40,459 nt of DNA from a virus. The stretch lies in the IMG/VR virus record IMGVR_UViG_3300032083_002722, positions 1-40,459 of that record. One strand, written 5' to 3'. This document shows, in pieces, positions 7,292 to 15,099 of this stretch (its first letter is position 1; every line of letters begins with the position of its first letter). The notes under the pieces are model-generated. The model was not told the origin of the DNA and searched no databases. It worked only from the letters and a program-made list of their open reading frames with translations. Both the position numbers and the translations under genes were made by a program.

Positions 7292-8179
7292 TTAATCATC
7301 ATATTGTGATCTGACGATACTTCTGTGAACACTATCTTGGGTCAGGTTTCGTAACCCACTAAAGTTATCTTTTATCGTACCACCTTCTATAGTTAAATTA
7401 TCTTTGTATACACCACCATCTATAGCTATGTTATAATACAATTCAAGTTTCCCAATGGCAGCTATTTGTTTCATCATAGCTATCTGTTCTGATGGATCTG
7501 CAATTTTTTCTGCCGCACCTGCTACAGAAAGAATCTCTTCCACGCTTAACTCGTCACTTTCTTCTTCCTCTTTTGCTTCTAAAACTTCTTGTTTTTCTGT
7601 TTCTGCTTGTTCTTCTAATTGCATTTGCACCCATTGGTCGTAATAGGGGTCTTGTACATTTTGTGCATCGAGAAGATTATTGTCTAACAAGTATTGGTAT
7701 AAAGCAGTTTTAAAATCTGGACAACTAGGGTCAGTAAGTGGCGTATGACATGGGTCAAATTTATAATGGTACAGTATAGTAACATCCGATAATGATCCAT
7801 CTCCTATGACTTTTATTTCTCCATTGCCAAACAGATTGCCAAGAGTAGAAGGTATTGGATCATATGTGACTTTAGTACCTCCAGGTATCTTATTCCAATC
7901 ATCGGTGTACTCATATATATATCCATCACTACCTATTTTTTTATTCGTAATAGATACAGTAGAGTTTTTTGTGGGATCTTTTGTAAGGGTGTATCGGTGA
8001 AATATGCCCTCTACTGTAAGTCCTGTCTGACTTGGCAGTAGATTGTTCATTGCCCATGTGTGAGCTTTTGAAGCTGCGTTTTCTGTATTTCCGTATACGT
8101 TTTCAGAGTAGCAGTAATAAGGCCAAGAAAAGACCACCAATGCCAGCAGCACCTTTGGCAGTGTTTTTATCATCTTCAT
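7292..8179 (-). CDS. Large exported protein of unknown function
   Basis: The start chosen is the ATG of MKMIKTLPKVLL because AGGAGG lies 6 nt upstream; the longer frame begins eight codons earlier. The 295-residue product has a signal peptide ending near WPYYCYS, a beta-rich first half (YTDDWNKIPGGTKVTYDPIP, GEIKVIGDGS), a two-Cys loop (DPCHTPLTDPSCPDF), an acidic coiled region (QAETEKQEVLEAKEEEESDE) and a C-terminal beta repeat (AIDGGVYKDNLTIEGGTIKD). The N-terminal coding region overlaps the end of the next upstream gene by about 77 nt. No family is recognised. Confidence 0.55.
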   Translation of the reverse strand: MKMIKTLPKVLLALVVFSWPYYCYSENVYGNTENAASKAHTWAMNNLLPSQTGLTVEGIFHRYTLTKDPTKNSTVSITNKKIGSDGYIYEYTDDWNKIPGGTKVTYDPIPSTLGNLFGNGEIKVIGDGSLSDVTILYHYKFDPCHTPLTDPSCPDFKTALYQYLLDNNLLDAQNVQDPYYDQWVQMQLEEQAETEKQEVLEAKEEEESDELSVEEILSVAGAAEKIADPSEQIAMMKQIAAIGKLELYYNIAIDGGVYKDNLTIEGGTIKDNFSGLRNLTQDSVHRSIVRSQYDD

Positions 8180-8714
8180 TCCATTCCTCCTTTTTTCCTG
8201 CAACGTATCCAGGAACTAAATGGGGATTGTTTTCCCACTCAGTTATAGCTGCTTGTCCCACAAGACCGTTTATTGGGCAAGGAGTACCAGAATCTTTCAT
8301 AGCTGTCCAGATACGTTTATCTTCACACATTATTGCAACAGCGGCGACTTTCAACCCCATATCATACATTACTTTAGCGTTTTTCAATCGCTCACAATTT
8401 AAATCGCGTACTGTTTTACCTGCAGAAATCCCTAGTATTTGAGTTTGTACTGCACCTGCTACCGAGACATGACAAGTATCTGAGTTAGATGAATTAATAC
8501 TTGGAGCCATAGCAGAAGGTGGAGGAGACTTAACAGTGGTTGTACTGTCTATTTTAGAATTAGTGGTACTATTAGTATTAGAGTTAGTTTCAATACAATT
8601 ACTATTAGTTGTACTATCACAAGGCACGGTATCTGCATAAGCCATAGGAATTAAAACAATTAAAAACAAAAAAGTTAAAAAAGCCCAAGTTAAGTACAAC
8701 AGAGATTTTTTCAT
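8103..8714 (-). CDS. Exported, membrane-anchored protein with conserved Cys core
   Basis: The ATG of MKKSLLYLTWAFLTF is chosen because AAGGAATAG precedes it. The 203-residue product has a signal peptide ending at YADT, a low-complexity Thr/Asn/Ser stretch (about 30-75), then a cysteine-containing core (LNCERLKNAKVMYDMGLKVA, AIMCEDKRIWTAMKDSGTPC) and a C-terminal hydrophobic anchor (IGGLFLALLLLL). The core resembles a family common in marine phages: a short helical domain with three or more cysteines. Its role is unknown; surface display or a tail-associated function is possible. Its 3' end overlaps the next gene by 77 nt. Confidence 0.5.
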   Translation of the reverse strand: MKKSLLYLTWAFLTFLFLIVLIPMAYADTVPCDSTTNSNCIETNSNTNSTTNSKIDSTTTVKSPPPSAMAPSINSSNSDTCHVSVAGAVQTQILGISAGKTVRDLNCERLKNAKVMYDMGLKVAAVAIMCEDKRIWTAMKDSGTPCPINGLVGQAAITEWENNPHLVPGYVAGKKEEWNEDDKNTAKGAAGIGGLFLALLLLL

Positions 8715-8715
8715 T

Positions 8716-9018
8716 CTATTCCTTATTAGCAAACGCTGACCCTGTTAGGATAGCACCAAATGCCAGATGAAACAATCCACCCCCCAATAACGTAAAGGGC
8801 TCGTGTTGACCTGTCAGTTTTTTCATCAGTTCCATTTGAACCATAGGCTCTGTAGTAGAGTTTATAATTTCCATAAATTGGGAGATGTCTGGTCGATTCA
8901 GACCCCACCACACTGGGCAGAATAAGAAGTCATAAAAACAAATTAATAGGTAGAATATAAGTGCAGTCCAACGCCAAGTCAACGTGGACTTTTGTTGAGC
9001 TGTAAGTTGTTTGCTCAT
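8716..9018 (-). CDS. Small membrane protein, holin-like
   Basis: 100 residues with two hydrophobic segments. WRWTALIFYLLICFYDFLFC is followed by PVWWGLNRPD; the second, near the C-terminus, reads GGGLFHLAFGAILTGSAF. The W-R-W...DF..P.W...GLFHL-FGAI pattern is recognised from short phage holin-like membrane proteins. It is therefore a candidate second holin, but it lies about 4 kb from the endolysin. An alternative is a membrane partner of the exported proteins around it. Confidence 0.5.
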   Translation of the reverse strand: MSKQLTAQQKSTLTWRWTALIFYLLICFYDFLFCPVWWGLNRPDISQFMEIINSTTEPMVQMELMKKLTGQHEPFTLLGGGLFHLAFGAILTGSAFANKE

Positions 9019-9120
9019 TTAAATGCAGGGAGGAGTACACATCGCTCTATCTACACCGTAGAAAATTACAGCAATAAATATAGCTATTCCCAACCCTATC
9101 CATATCCATTTGTTTTTCAT
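9019..9120 (-). CDS. Tiny single-TM protein, 33 aa
   Basis: From the ATG of MKNKWIWIGLGIAIFIAVIF the product is 33 residues: a positive N-terminus, one TM segment and a tail with two cysteines (AMCTPPCI). It starts 1 nt after the upstream stop and its stop abuts the next ATG (TAAATG), the packing of a translated gene. A longer frame upstream would be a repeat-like basic stretch and is not preferred. Function unknown. Confidence 0.45.
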   Translation of the reverse strand: MKNKWIWIGLGIAIFIAVIFYGVDRAMCTPPCI

Positions 9121-9121
9121 A

Positions 9122-9343
9122 TTATTTTTTCTTTTTGTTAACTGCTCCACCGTAACGCATCTTTTTTCTTTTGTTAACTGCTCCACCAGAACGCAGTTTT
9201 TGTGTTTTTTGTTTAATTTTAGCAAAAGCATCTAAAGCAGGAGCTCCGTCAGATCCTTTTTTACGCATTTTTTCTCCAGAACCTGCTGCGATTCTGGCTT
9301 TCTTTGCCGCAATGTTAGCATATAATCCTTTAGGTTTACTCAT
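9122..9343 (-). CDS. Small very basic protein, 73 aa
   Basis: A lysine/arginine-rich protein. MSKPKGLYANIAAKKARIAA and SGEKMRKKGSDGAPALDAF form the conserved-looking part. The C-terminus holds two imperfect copies of (R/Y)GGAVNK(R/K)KK. Such KGLYANI...AGSGEKMR proteins are widespread in marine phages next to portal and terminase genes, and are probably DNA- or capsid-associated. Its start overlaps the previous stop (ATGA). Confidence 0.55.
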   Translation of the reverse strand: MSKPKGLYANIAAKKARIAAGSGEKMRKKGSDGAPALDAFAKIKQKTQKLRSGGAVNKRKKMRYGGAVNKKKK

Positions 9344-9675
9344 GATATTGTAAAACTCCCACCTTTAACCATTGCACCCATGCCACGACATGTCATTCTA
9401 CCCTTGCCTTTGCCTTTGCCCTGTTTAGCAGATTCAGTTGCAACATCACCACCATGCATCATTTTAACACGGTCGTCTTCAACATAACCTCCGCCCTTCA
9501 TGCCTTGTACACCACGGCCTTTAAGTATGTCTTTTCTAGTGACTTTACCATCGCCAGTTAAATCAGGGAACCCTGTTGTGACTTCACCACCACCGCGCAT
9601 TTTTAATTTAGCTTTTTTAGCTGCTGATTTCCCTTTTTTTGTATAGGGATATTCTTTTCCGTCAACCATTGGCAT
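9340..9675 (-). CDS. Basic Gly-rich protein with an EF-hand/dockerin-like loop
   Basis: The 111-residue protein is rich in G, K and M. A loop at about residues 38-49 (DLTGDGKVTRKD) matches the calcium-loop pattern D-x-T-x-DG-x-V-T-x-x-D of dockerin-like repeats. The remainder has repeated MRGGG/MKGGG/MHGG motifs. It sits in the small-protein cluster between portal and exported genes. It is probably a minor virion or DNA-binding protein; the calcium-loop interpretation rests on one motif. Confidence 0.5.
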   Translation of the reverse strand: MPMVDGKEYPYTKKGKSAAKKAKLKMRGGGEVTTGFPDLTGDGKVTRKDILKGRGVQGMKGGGYVEDDRVKMMHGGDVATESAKQGKGKGKGRMTCRGMGAMVKGGSFTIS

Positions 9676-9689
9676 TTGTTTTCTCCTTT

Positions 9690-10136
9690 TTATTTTTCAT
9701 ATTTGTATTGAAATCCTACTGAACCTTTTAAAGGGTTAAGCAGATTTAAATCCCCACCCCCTAAAGGAATATTAAAATTGCTCGTTATCCCTGAGAAAGG
9801 ACTTTTTTCCTGCATATTTAAATTTTGATTTTCTGGCATTATACTTATACTTTGATCTGGTGGTGTAATACCATATGTATTGTACACATCAGGGGGCATA
9901 ACATTATCAAAATAATTAGTGCGAGCTTTAGTTCCGCCAAACAAAACCCCTACAATTCCTAGGTTTTTATTATTTTGTTGGCCTGCGAGTTGATTATTTA
10001 TGCTCATCATTAGTGGGCTATTTATTGCAGGTTCATTACCTCCAGGAGCTTCACCACTAGGACTACCCATTGTATCTCCGCCCTGATAACCTTGCCCCAT
10101 AGCTTGAGCTTGTCCTGGACTCATTCCTAATGCCAT
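9690..10136 (-). CDS. Hypothetical Gln/Asn/Gly-rich protein next to portal
   Basis: 148 residues starting MALGMSPGQAQAMGQGYQGG with a low-complexity G/N/Q N-terminus, and ending in a patterned region (NFNIPLGGGDLNLLNPLKGS, then VGFQYKYEK). The GAGGAG ribosome site is close behind the portal stop codon. Short proteins of this composition lie next to the portal gene in related phages and may be head-tail joining components. Specific function unknown. Confidence 0.45.
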   Translation of the reverse strand: MALGMSPGQAQAMGQGYQGGDTMGSPSGEAPGGNEPAINSPLMMSINNQLAGQQNNKNLGIVGVLFGGTKARTNYFDNVMPPDVYNTYGITPPDQSISIMPENQNLNMQEKSPFSGITSNFNIPLGGGDLNLLNPLKGSVGFQYKYEK

Positions 10137-10147
10137 ACTAAACTCCT

Positions 10148-12526
10148 CTACCTTTGTCCGTTTTGTTTTTGCATTGCGATATTAGCCCTCATAATTGCTA
10201 TATCTTCTGTCGTATCATTTCTTTCCCTAGCTATCTCTGCATTCTCTTGTTGTTTTTGTGCATCTAATGATAACTTCTGTTGATCGTATTGTGTATCAGC
10301 TTGCACTTGTTGGCCTTTTAAAGCAACCTCTTGGCGTTTTATTTCAACTAAAGGATCAGTTTCTTCTGGAACAGGGTTTTGTTGTTGGTACTCTGCAATT
10401 ACTTGTGCCTGTATTTGTGCAATCATTTTATCATGCTCTTCAGGTAGTTGTTGTTGCGATTGTGGGTTTTGTGCCATTTGTTGATCGTGTATAACTTGTG
10501 CCTTCATACCTAAATGCTCGTAGATATGTTTTTCTAACGTCATTAAAACTGGGGGTTGCATTTGTGCAACTCTACTATTCATATACGCAGAATGCACTGC
10601 AATATGGCTATCGTGGTCTTGTTCAGGGTATGCTTGCAATTTAGTTTGACCCCCTGCCGCTGCACTTGACATTTGGTTCTCAGTCGCAGGGTCAGTGGGC
10701 TTTGGTAACTCTTCTGGTTTTAATAATTGTTCGATATTATGGACACCTAAAGCTTCGTACATTCTGCGGTAAGCTTCGTAAGTATTATGGAGCTCTGGTG
10801 CTGCTTGTGCTAATTTTAATTGCTCTTGTGCTAAAACAACCCTTTGCGACATACTAAAAATATTAGGATCACTAACAGGCAGTACATCTACACGGTTATC
10901 AAAGTCTTGAATTTTTATCTGGGCATCAGCACCAACTTCATATGGGTAAGGAACAGGATCTTCTGCAAATAGCCTAGCAAGCATTTTTAATTCTTGTTTC
11001 ATACTTGCGTGTAGACGTTTATGCACCGCACTAATTATTCTTGCCCCACGTTCTAATAACGCGATTGTTGTGCCAACTGGCATTTCTTGGTTGCCATCAG
11101 CCACACCTATATCAGTATTGCCAATAAACTTCTGGGCAGATTCTATAACAAAACCCATTAATTGAAATAACGTATTAGAAGGTTCTTTATACGGTAAAGG
11201 CATTAAAGATGCTTTTAGATCTCCTCCTGGAACATCTACATCTCTAAACTCTCCTGGTTGTATAGGATTTTGATCATCAGCAATACGCATACCTCTAGCT
11301 TTAAAACCTGCTGGCATATTGCTGAGAGTGCCTGAATCTATTAACTGGCGTAAGTTAGCTGTAGCTGTGCGAGATAAATTGCCCAATAAATGTATTAAAC
11401 CAAACCCATAAAACCCTAATCCTGGAGTAAATTTGTATTGTACAAAATGTGGGATCTTAGATTTTAATACATCATCAGGAGAATAATTTCTACGAACACT
11501 TAATACTTCACCGCTATCTACAGCAACAGTTACAATGTATGGCAGCTTAATACCTGTCTCATTATTTTCTGCATCTACATCAGTGTACTCAGGAATGTCC
11601 AAGTAACAATGGCACTCATATAAAGTTATCTCACTATCTTCAGAACTACCTGTAGGAGATCTTCCTTCTAATTTATTATAAGTTTCTTGAACTTCATCAG
11701 GACTATTTTCAGATTCTTCAGAAATTTCTATATCACGGTAAAAACCCATAACCTGTTGCTTGCGAAGTTCATTAGAAGACATACGCAATACATGGGTAAT
11801 ACGCTCTGCTGATTTTAAATCTGTAGCTGTGTAAGGAGCAATAACATCTTCAGCAGGAATAAATTTGCTAACAGGACGACCCAATGTATCATCGCGGTAA
11901 ACTTTTTTAAACGAACTACCTGCTAACCCTAAGTAGTATAACATCTGGTCGAACTCTGGCTCGTACTCCTCCATCTGGTACATTATTTGATAATTCATAT
12001 AATCTTGTACGCGTGAAGCTTGTTGCTCTATTTCTAAACTAGGTGTGCCTACTATAGTAGCCCTAACAGGACCACTAGAAGGTAACATCTCTTTATACGC
12101 CTGTGCTTGGAATTGTGTTACAGCTTCATTTAATATTGGGTGGATAACACCAGTTGCACCATTAAAAGGTTCTGTACGAGATTCATACTTCAAACCAAGT
12201 AAATCTAACCCTTTAATATAAGTATCTGCCCAATCTTCACGGCTAGATTTATCATCTTCAACACTACCTACAATGTAAGAAGAGATATCTTCTAAAGAAG
12301 ACTGCTCCATAAAATCTGCTAAATTGTCGAAAAAGTTCTCAGGCTCCTCACCCATAGGGGCATCTTCACCGAAAGTTACTTCAACACTTTCATCATCAGT
12401 TTCTTCTACTATAACATTTAAAAAATCATCTTCTTGTTGCAGTAAATTATCTTCTTCAAAACTTAATCCACTAGCAGGGTTTAATAAAGAACGATCAACA
12501 TTGCTCGGACGGTCATTTATAGCCAT
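10148..12526 (-). CDS. Portal protein
   Basis: The 792-residue protein has the portal hallmarks of podovirus-like marine phages. An acidic N-terminus leads to DWADTYIKGLDLLGLKYESR and EPFNGATGVIHPILNEAV. The central region contains GYGxxx-like FYGFGLIHLLGNLSRTA and MPVGTTIALLERGARII, and a long C-terminal Gln-rich coiled region (PEETDPLVEIKRQEVALKGQ) may extend into the head. It forms the 12-fold DNA entry ring. Its ATG overlaps the terminase stop (TAATG), so the two packaging genes are translationally coupled. Confidence 0.88.
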   Translation of the reverse strand: MAINDRPSNVDRSLLNPASGLSFEEDNLLQQEDDFLNVIVEETDDESVEVTFGEDAPMGEEPENFFDNLADFMEQSSLEDISSYIVGSVEDDKSSREDWADTYIKGLDLLGLKYESRTEPFNGATGVIHPILNEAVTQFQAQAYKEMLPSSGPVRATIVGTPSLEIEQQASRVQDYMNYQIMYQMEEYEPEFDQMLYYLGLAGSSFKKVYRDDTLGRPVSKFIPAEDVIAPYTATDLKSAERITHVLRMSSNELRKQQVMGFYRDIEISEESENSPDEVQETYNKLEGRSPTGSSEDSEITLYECHCYLDIPEYTDVDAENNETGIKLPYIVTVAVDSGEVLSVRRNYSPDDVLKSKIPHFVQYKFTPGLGFYGFGLIHLLGNLSRTATANLRQLIDSGTLSNMPAGFKARGMRIADDQNPIQPGEFRDVDVPGGDLKASLMPLPYKEPSNTLFQLMGFVIESAQKFIGNTDIGVADGNQEMPVGTTIALLERGARIISAVHKRLHASMKQELKMLARLFAEDPVPYPYEVGADAQIKIQDFDNRVDVLPVSDPNIFSMSQRVVLAQEQLKLAQAAPELHNTYEAYRRMYEALGVHNIEQLLKPEELPKPTDPATENQMSSAAAGGQTKLQAYPEQDHDSHIAVHSAYMNSRVAQMQPPVLMTLEKHIYEHLGMKAQVIHDQQMAQNPQSQQQLPEEHDKMIAQIQAQVIAEYQQQNPVPEETDPLVEIKRQEVALKGQQVQADTQYDQQKLSLDAQKQQENAEIARERNDTTEDIAIMRANIAMQKQNGQR

Positions 12527-14031
12527 TAGTAATATATCCTTTGTACAGGGGCAGATTCAACATCTTCATAATCTTCAGGGTGTTGAATGAATCCACCTTC
12601 TCTAAATCTCCTTAACGCTTGAGTCACCGTATCTACGTAATCGTCATGTTCCCCTGCTGGAAACGCGGCACACTCTTCAATAACTTCTTCAGCCCATCGG
12701 GTATCTGGTGACCACACCATACCACTTTCGAAGATAGGAGCAATCGAATTTACTCTTGTGAATTTATCGTTCCCCCTACTAGGGCTATAATTTACCACAG
12801 GAATGCCCATTGTCCTTAATTCTTGGGTTAAAGGCATACCAGAAGCTTTTGCTTCAATTATCACACATTCAGGATCCCAATACTTATATTCTTCTAATGC
12901 CCTGCGTCTAAGGTCGGGGAAGTCCCACCTACCGCGTTTTGCATCCATTAAAATAACATTAGCCGTTTTACCTTCATCAGGGTAAAAAACCCCCCATGTA
13001 GTTATAGCACTAAAATCAGCATTAGTCTGTTTGCTAAATGCCGTATCATAAGATTGCATAATATATTCTATAGGGGGTAAATCATCTTTTTCCCAAACCT
13101 GCCACCAATCGCGTTTTATAATAGCACTTTGCTCGCTCGTAGGGTTTTGTTGCCATTGGGCTTCCCATTTGCCCACAGATAAACTACCTTTAACAGCTAA
13201 TAAATCATCTTTAGACCAATACTCAGGCCATAAAGGATTATTTGTTTCTGGCATTAAAGCAGGGAATTCTACTACTTCCCACTTATCGGCAAGTATATCG
13301 CGCCCCTGTTGCCGCAAAAGTTTACCTGTTAAATCGTTCTCTGCCCAACGCGTCATAATAATAACGATACTACCTCCTGGTTGCAACCGCTGCCGTGGAC
13401 CAGAAGTATACCACTCATAAGCGTGTTCTAAAGCAGTAGGACTTAATGCATCTTGTTCACTATGCGGATCGTCAATTATTAATAAATCTGCACCACGACC
13501 CGTCACCGCTCCGCCAACACCTGCCGCAAAATACTCACCACCTTTATCCGTCTCCCAACGGCCTGCCGCTTGGCTGTCAGCACGTAATTGGACATCTTGG
13601 AAAACTTTTGTGTAATCTCGCGAATTCATCAAGTTTCTTACCTTACGTCCAAACCTAAAAGCTAACTCAGCAGTATGCGTAGTCTGCATTATCTTTAAAC
13701 GTGGGTTTCTGCCCATCAACCAACTAGGCAATAAATAACTGCCAAACTCACTCTTAGTATGTCTCGGGGGCATATTAACAATTAATCGCTTTAACTCGCC
13801 CTTCGCCAATCGGTTAAACTTCTCCGCCATAATTCCATGGTGGCGTCCATTAATAAACTCAGGCCAAACCGTCTTAGTATACGTCATGAAATCTTCTTTA
13901 GCCTTCGCACTCTGCACAAGCGTAGAAGCTCTATCTAATAAAGTAGCATACTTTTTTAATTGGTCTTCAGGTACTAACTCTACATCCATTAAAAGTAACC
14001 CACCATCAAAATCGATATATTCTCTATACAT
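12526..14031 (-). CDS. terL: Terminase large subunit
   Basis: 501 residues. The ATPase half carries a Walker A-like VNMPPRHTKSEFG (PPRHTKS at 88-94), a Walker B LLIIDDP at 184-190, and the coupling segment RPGGSIVIIMTRWAENDLTG-like GGSIVIIMTRWAENDL. The nuclease half begins QSYDTAFSKQTNADFSAITT with Asp positions typical of the RNase H-fold nuclease, followed by IEAKASG and a final DDYVDTVTQALRRFR. It cuts and translocates phage DNA into proheads with TerS. A weak ribosome site precedes the first ATG; a second ATG 14 codons in is possible. Confidence 0.93.
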   Translation of the reverse strand: MYREYIDFDGGLLLMDVELVPEDQLKKYATLLDRASTLVQSAKAKEDFMTYTKTVWPEFINGRHHGIMAEKFNRLAKGELKRLIVNMPPRHTKSEFGSYLLPSWLMGRNPRLKIMQTTHTAELAFRFGRKVRNLMNSRDYTKVFQDVQLRADSQAAGRWETDKGGEYFAAGVGGAVTGRGADLLIIDDPHSEQDALSPTALEHAYEWYTSGPRQRLQPGGSIVIIMTRWAENDLTGKLLRQQGRDILADKWEVVEFPALMPETNNPLWPEYWSKDDLLAVKGSLSVGKWEAQWQQNPTSEQSAIIKRDWWQVWEKDDLPPIEYIMQSYDTAFSKQTNADFSAITTWGVFYPDEGKTANVILMDAKRGRWDFPDLRRRALEEYKYWDPECVIIEAKASGMPLTQELRTMGIPVVNYSPSRGNDKFTRVNSIAPIFESGMVWSPDTRWAEEVIEECAAFPAGEHDDYVDTVTQALRRFREGGFIQHPEDYEDVESAPVQRIYY

Positions 14032-14089
14032 CGAAAAATTTCACAGGGCAATGAACCTATTATCAATACACACAATAAGGGGGTAAGTG

Positions 14090-14143
14090 TGTCAAAGTCG
14101 GTTTTTTGGTAATATTTATTTGGTACTCGATAAACTGTGTCAA
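14090..14143 (-). promoter_or_regulatory. Two TTTGACACA -35-like boxes upstream of terL
   Basis: On the minus strand the sequence TTTGACACA occurs twice, with perfect TTGACA hexamers at 14143-14138 and 14095-14090, 48 bp apart. AT-rich -10-like candidates follow each, but no good TATAAT lies at 17 bp. This is a plausible late promoter region for the packaging operon. Confidence 0.35.
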
Positions 14144-14183
14144 ACTTGGTTACGCCTGACGCCATAACCAGACTTCTTCGTCA

Positions 14184-14220
14184 GGGGGGGTTTGGGGGGC
14201 TGGGGGGGTTGTTTGGTGGG
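14184..14220 (+). other. G-run cluster, potential G-quadruplex
   Basis: The plus strand has G runs of 7, 6 and 7 separated by TTT and CT, then a GG and a GGG close by. This is the only such tract in the window, set in low-GC DNA. It lies in the 223-bp gap between the terminase large subunit gene and the 14255 gene. It could stall replication or transcription, or mark a packaging or recombination site; function is inferred only from base pattern. Confidence 0.55.
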
Positions 14221-14222
14221 TA

Positions 14223-14321
14223 GGTTGGCGGCTGTTAACCGCCAACCCTGTAGCCTATTTGGTAGGCTGTGGGCTAACCACTAGCTTGGCAAATGCTGTA
14301 CCCCAAGTGCTAGCACTTGGG
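14223..14321. repeat. Three inverted repeats clustered beside the G-run tract
   Basis: Perfect stems lie at 14223-14231/14239-14247 (GGTTGGCGG with CCGCCAACC) and 14252-14257/14263-14268 (AGCCTA with TAGGCT, spanning the stop codon of the 14255 gene). There is also an uninterrupted 20-bp palindrome at 14302-14321 (CCCAAGTGCT and its complement). The first could act as a terminator for the minus-strand gene, although no T-run follows it. The density of palindromes is unusual for this window. Confidence 0.6.
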
Positions 14322-14668
14322 CTGTAGCCGCCGTTTAAATATGCCATTAAGCACACTGGGTTTTTGCGGCTGTGGCCTAGCTTAGTACCTGCGCCTAATA
14401 CCGCGCCTACAGTGTGGCCGTTGGCATGGCCGTTATGCACCCAACCTTGTACTGTTTGGCGCACGCCGCCTGCTTTGCCGTTGTTGCCAAATGGTACACC
14501 CTTGGCGGCGTTGGGTAGTAAAACAATTTTTACATTGTTAGCTTGGCCTGCCGCGTGGGTATTTATAAATGCCCAAATTGCCGCGCCATTTACTTGGCCT
14601 GCTGGTGTTGCCATTGCTATGGTTTTAGGCGTTGCTGTTGCGTTTTTGTTTTTTAGTGCTTTTGCCAT
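14255..14668 (-). CDS. Unknown protein, paralog of the 15752 gene, unlike base composition
   Basis: 137 residues with no recognised domain. Over the last ~105 residues it aligns well to the 15752-16186 product: AFINTHAAGQANNVKIV against AFVNQHAGGNMGNVYIE; VPFGNNGKAGGVRQTVQGWV against VPFGYGGKGEGVRATIQNWA; KLGHSRKNPVC against KLGHSSTKPNC; GGYSPSASTW against GGYTPSSKTW; and a terminal FxKLVV. The N-terminus is lysine-rich then Ala/Thr-rich. Codons are visibly richer in G and C than those of its neighbours, suggesting separate acquisition. An AAAGGGG ribosome site precedes the ATG. Confidence 0.6.
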   Translation of the reverse strand: MAKALKNKNATATPKTIAMATPAGQVNGAAIWAFINTHAAGQANNVKIVLLPNAAKGVPFGNNGKAGGVRQTVQGWVHNGHANGHTVGAVLGAGTKLGHSRKNPVCLMAYLNGGYSPSASTWGTAFAKLVVSPQPTK

Positions 14669-14696
14669 TTTGTTACCCCTTTACTGGTTTTTGGCT

Positions 14697-14765
14697 ACCA
14701 ACCTTTGTGGTTGGTATAACACTGTTATATACTAGTATATATTTAACCACAACCCCTTTTGACAA
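14697..14765 (-). promoter_or_regulatory. Promoter TTGTCA-N18-TATATA with a leader hairpin
   Basis: On the minus strand TTGTCA (14765-14760) and TATATA (14741-14736) are 18 bp apart, upstream of the 14255 gene. The leader carries a perfect 7-bp hairpin (ACCAACC / GGTTGGT, 14697-14715) just before the ribosome site. The GGTTGG element also occurs in the inverted repeat on the other side of this gene. Confidence 0.4.
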
Positions 14766-14777
14766 TTATTTTTAATT

Positions 14778-14813
14778 ATTTTTGACGAGGGACGCTGACC
14801 CGATTTTTGACGA
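14778..14813 (+). repeat. Direct repeat of ATTTTTGACGA
   Basis: Two exact 11-bp copies lie at 14778-14788 and 14803-14813. The core TTGACGA also recurs three times at 16373-16418. The repeats sit in a 257-bp gene-poor stretch between 14669 and 14925 which otherwise holds the promoter above and no convincing ORF. Confidence 0.5.
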
Positions 14814-14886
14814 TATGCGATGATATATAGTATATAGATGCGCGTATAGATGTCTCATGATAGAGAAAAAAGGAGACAGACGTTGT

Positions 14887-14927
14887 AATCTCAGGCAGCT
14901 ATTGTAATCTAATAGCTGCCTGAGATT
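14887..14927. repeat. Perfect 17-bp inverted repeat, possible terminator
   Basis: Left arm 14887-14903 and right arm 14911-14927 are perfect complements (AATCTCAGGCAGCTATT) with a 7-nt loop, GTAATCT. It begins at the stop codon of the tiny 14926 gene, so it is well placed to end minus-strand transcription. No T-run follows at once; a T-rich stretch lies about 20 nt further. It could also be a cruciform or protein-binding site. Confidence 0.6.
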
Positions 14928-14994
14928 AGTATAATAAGTGAATAAGTGTGACCATAGCGACTATGACCACACATACTAGAATTAGTAGGAACAT
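14926..14994 (-). CDS. Tiny hydrophobic peptide, 22 aa
   Basis: The ATG overlaps the upstream stop (TAATG) and 22 codons follow, almost all hydrophobic (MFLLILVCVVIVAMVTLIHL). The stop falls on the edge of the 17-bp inverted repeat. The overlap and membrane-like composition favour a real coupled micro-protein, the last gene of the four-gene unit 15494-14926. Confidence 0.4.
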   Translation of the reverse strand: MFLLILVCVVIVAMVTLIHLLY

Positions 14995-15098
14995 TAACCA
15001 CCCCATAGCAGAGGGATAAATAAGACTGCTATACAGATTACGGCTATACTAATGACTGCGATAAGCTGTTGTGTCCAGAACCAAATTTTACCTAACAT
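14994..15098 (-). CDS. Small single-TM protein, 34 aa
   Basis: Starting from the ATG of MLGKIWFWTQQLIAVISIAV, with GAGAG just upstream, the product is one amphipathic N-terminus plus one TM segment ending LLWGG. A second ATG four codons upstream overlaps the previous stop region. It is coupled to the next tiny ORF by TAATG. Function unknown. Confidence 0.5.
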   Translation of the reverse strand: MLGKIWFWTQQLIAVISIAVICIAVLFIPLLWGG

Positions 15099-15099
15099 A

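Noticed and set aside
14812-14872. Short 28-codon minus-strand frame in the gap before the 14255 gene
   Set aside because: No ribosome site, no overlap with neighbours and unremarkable composition.
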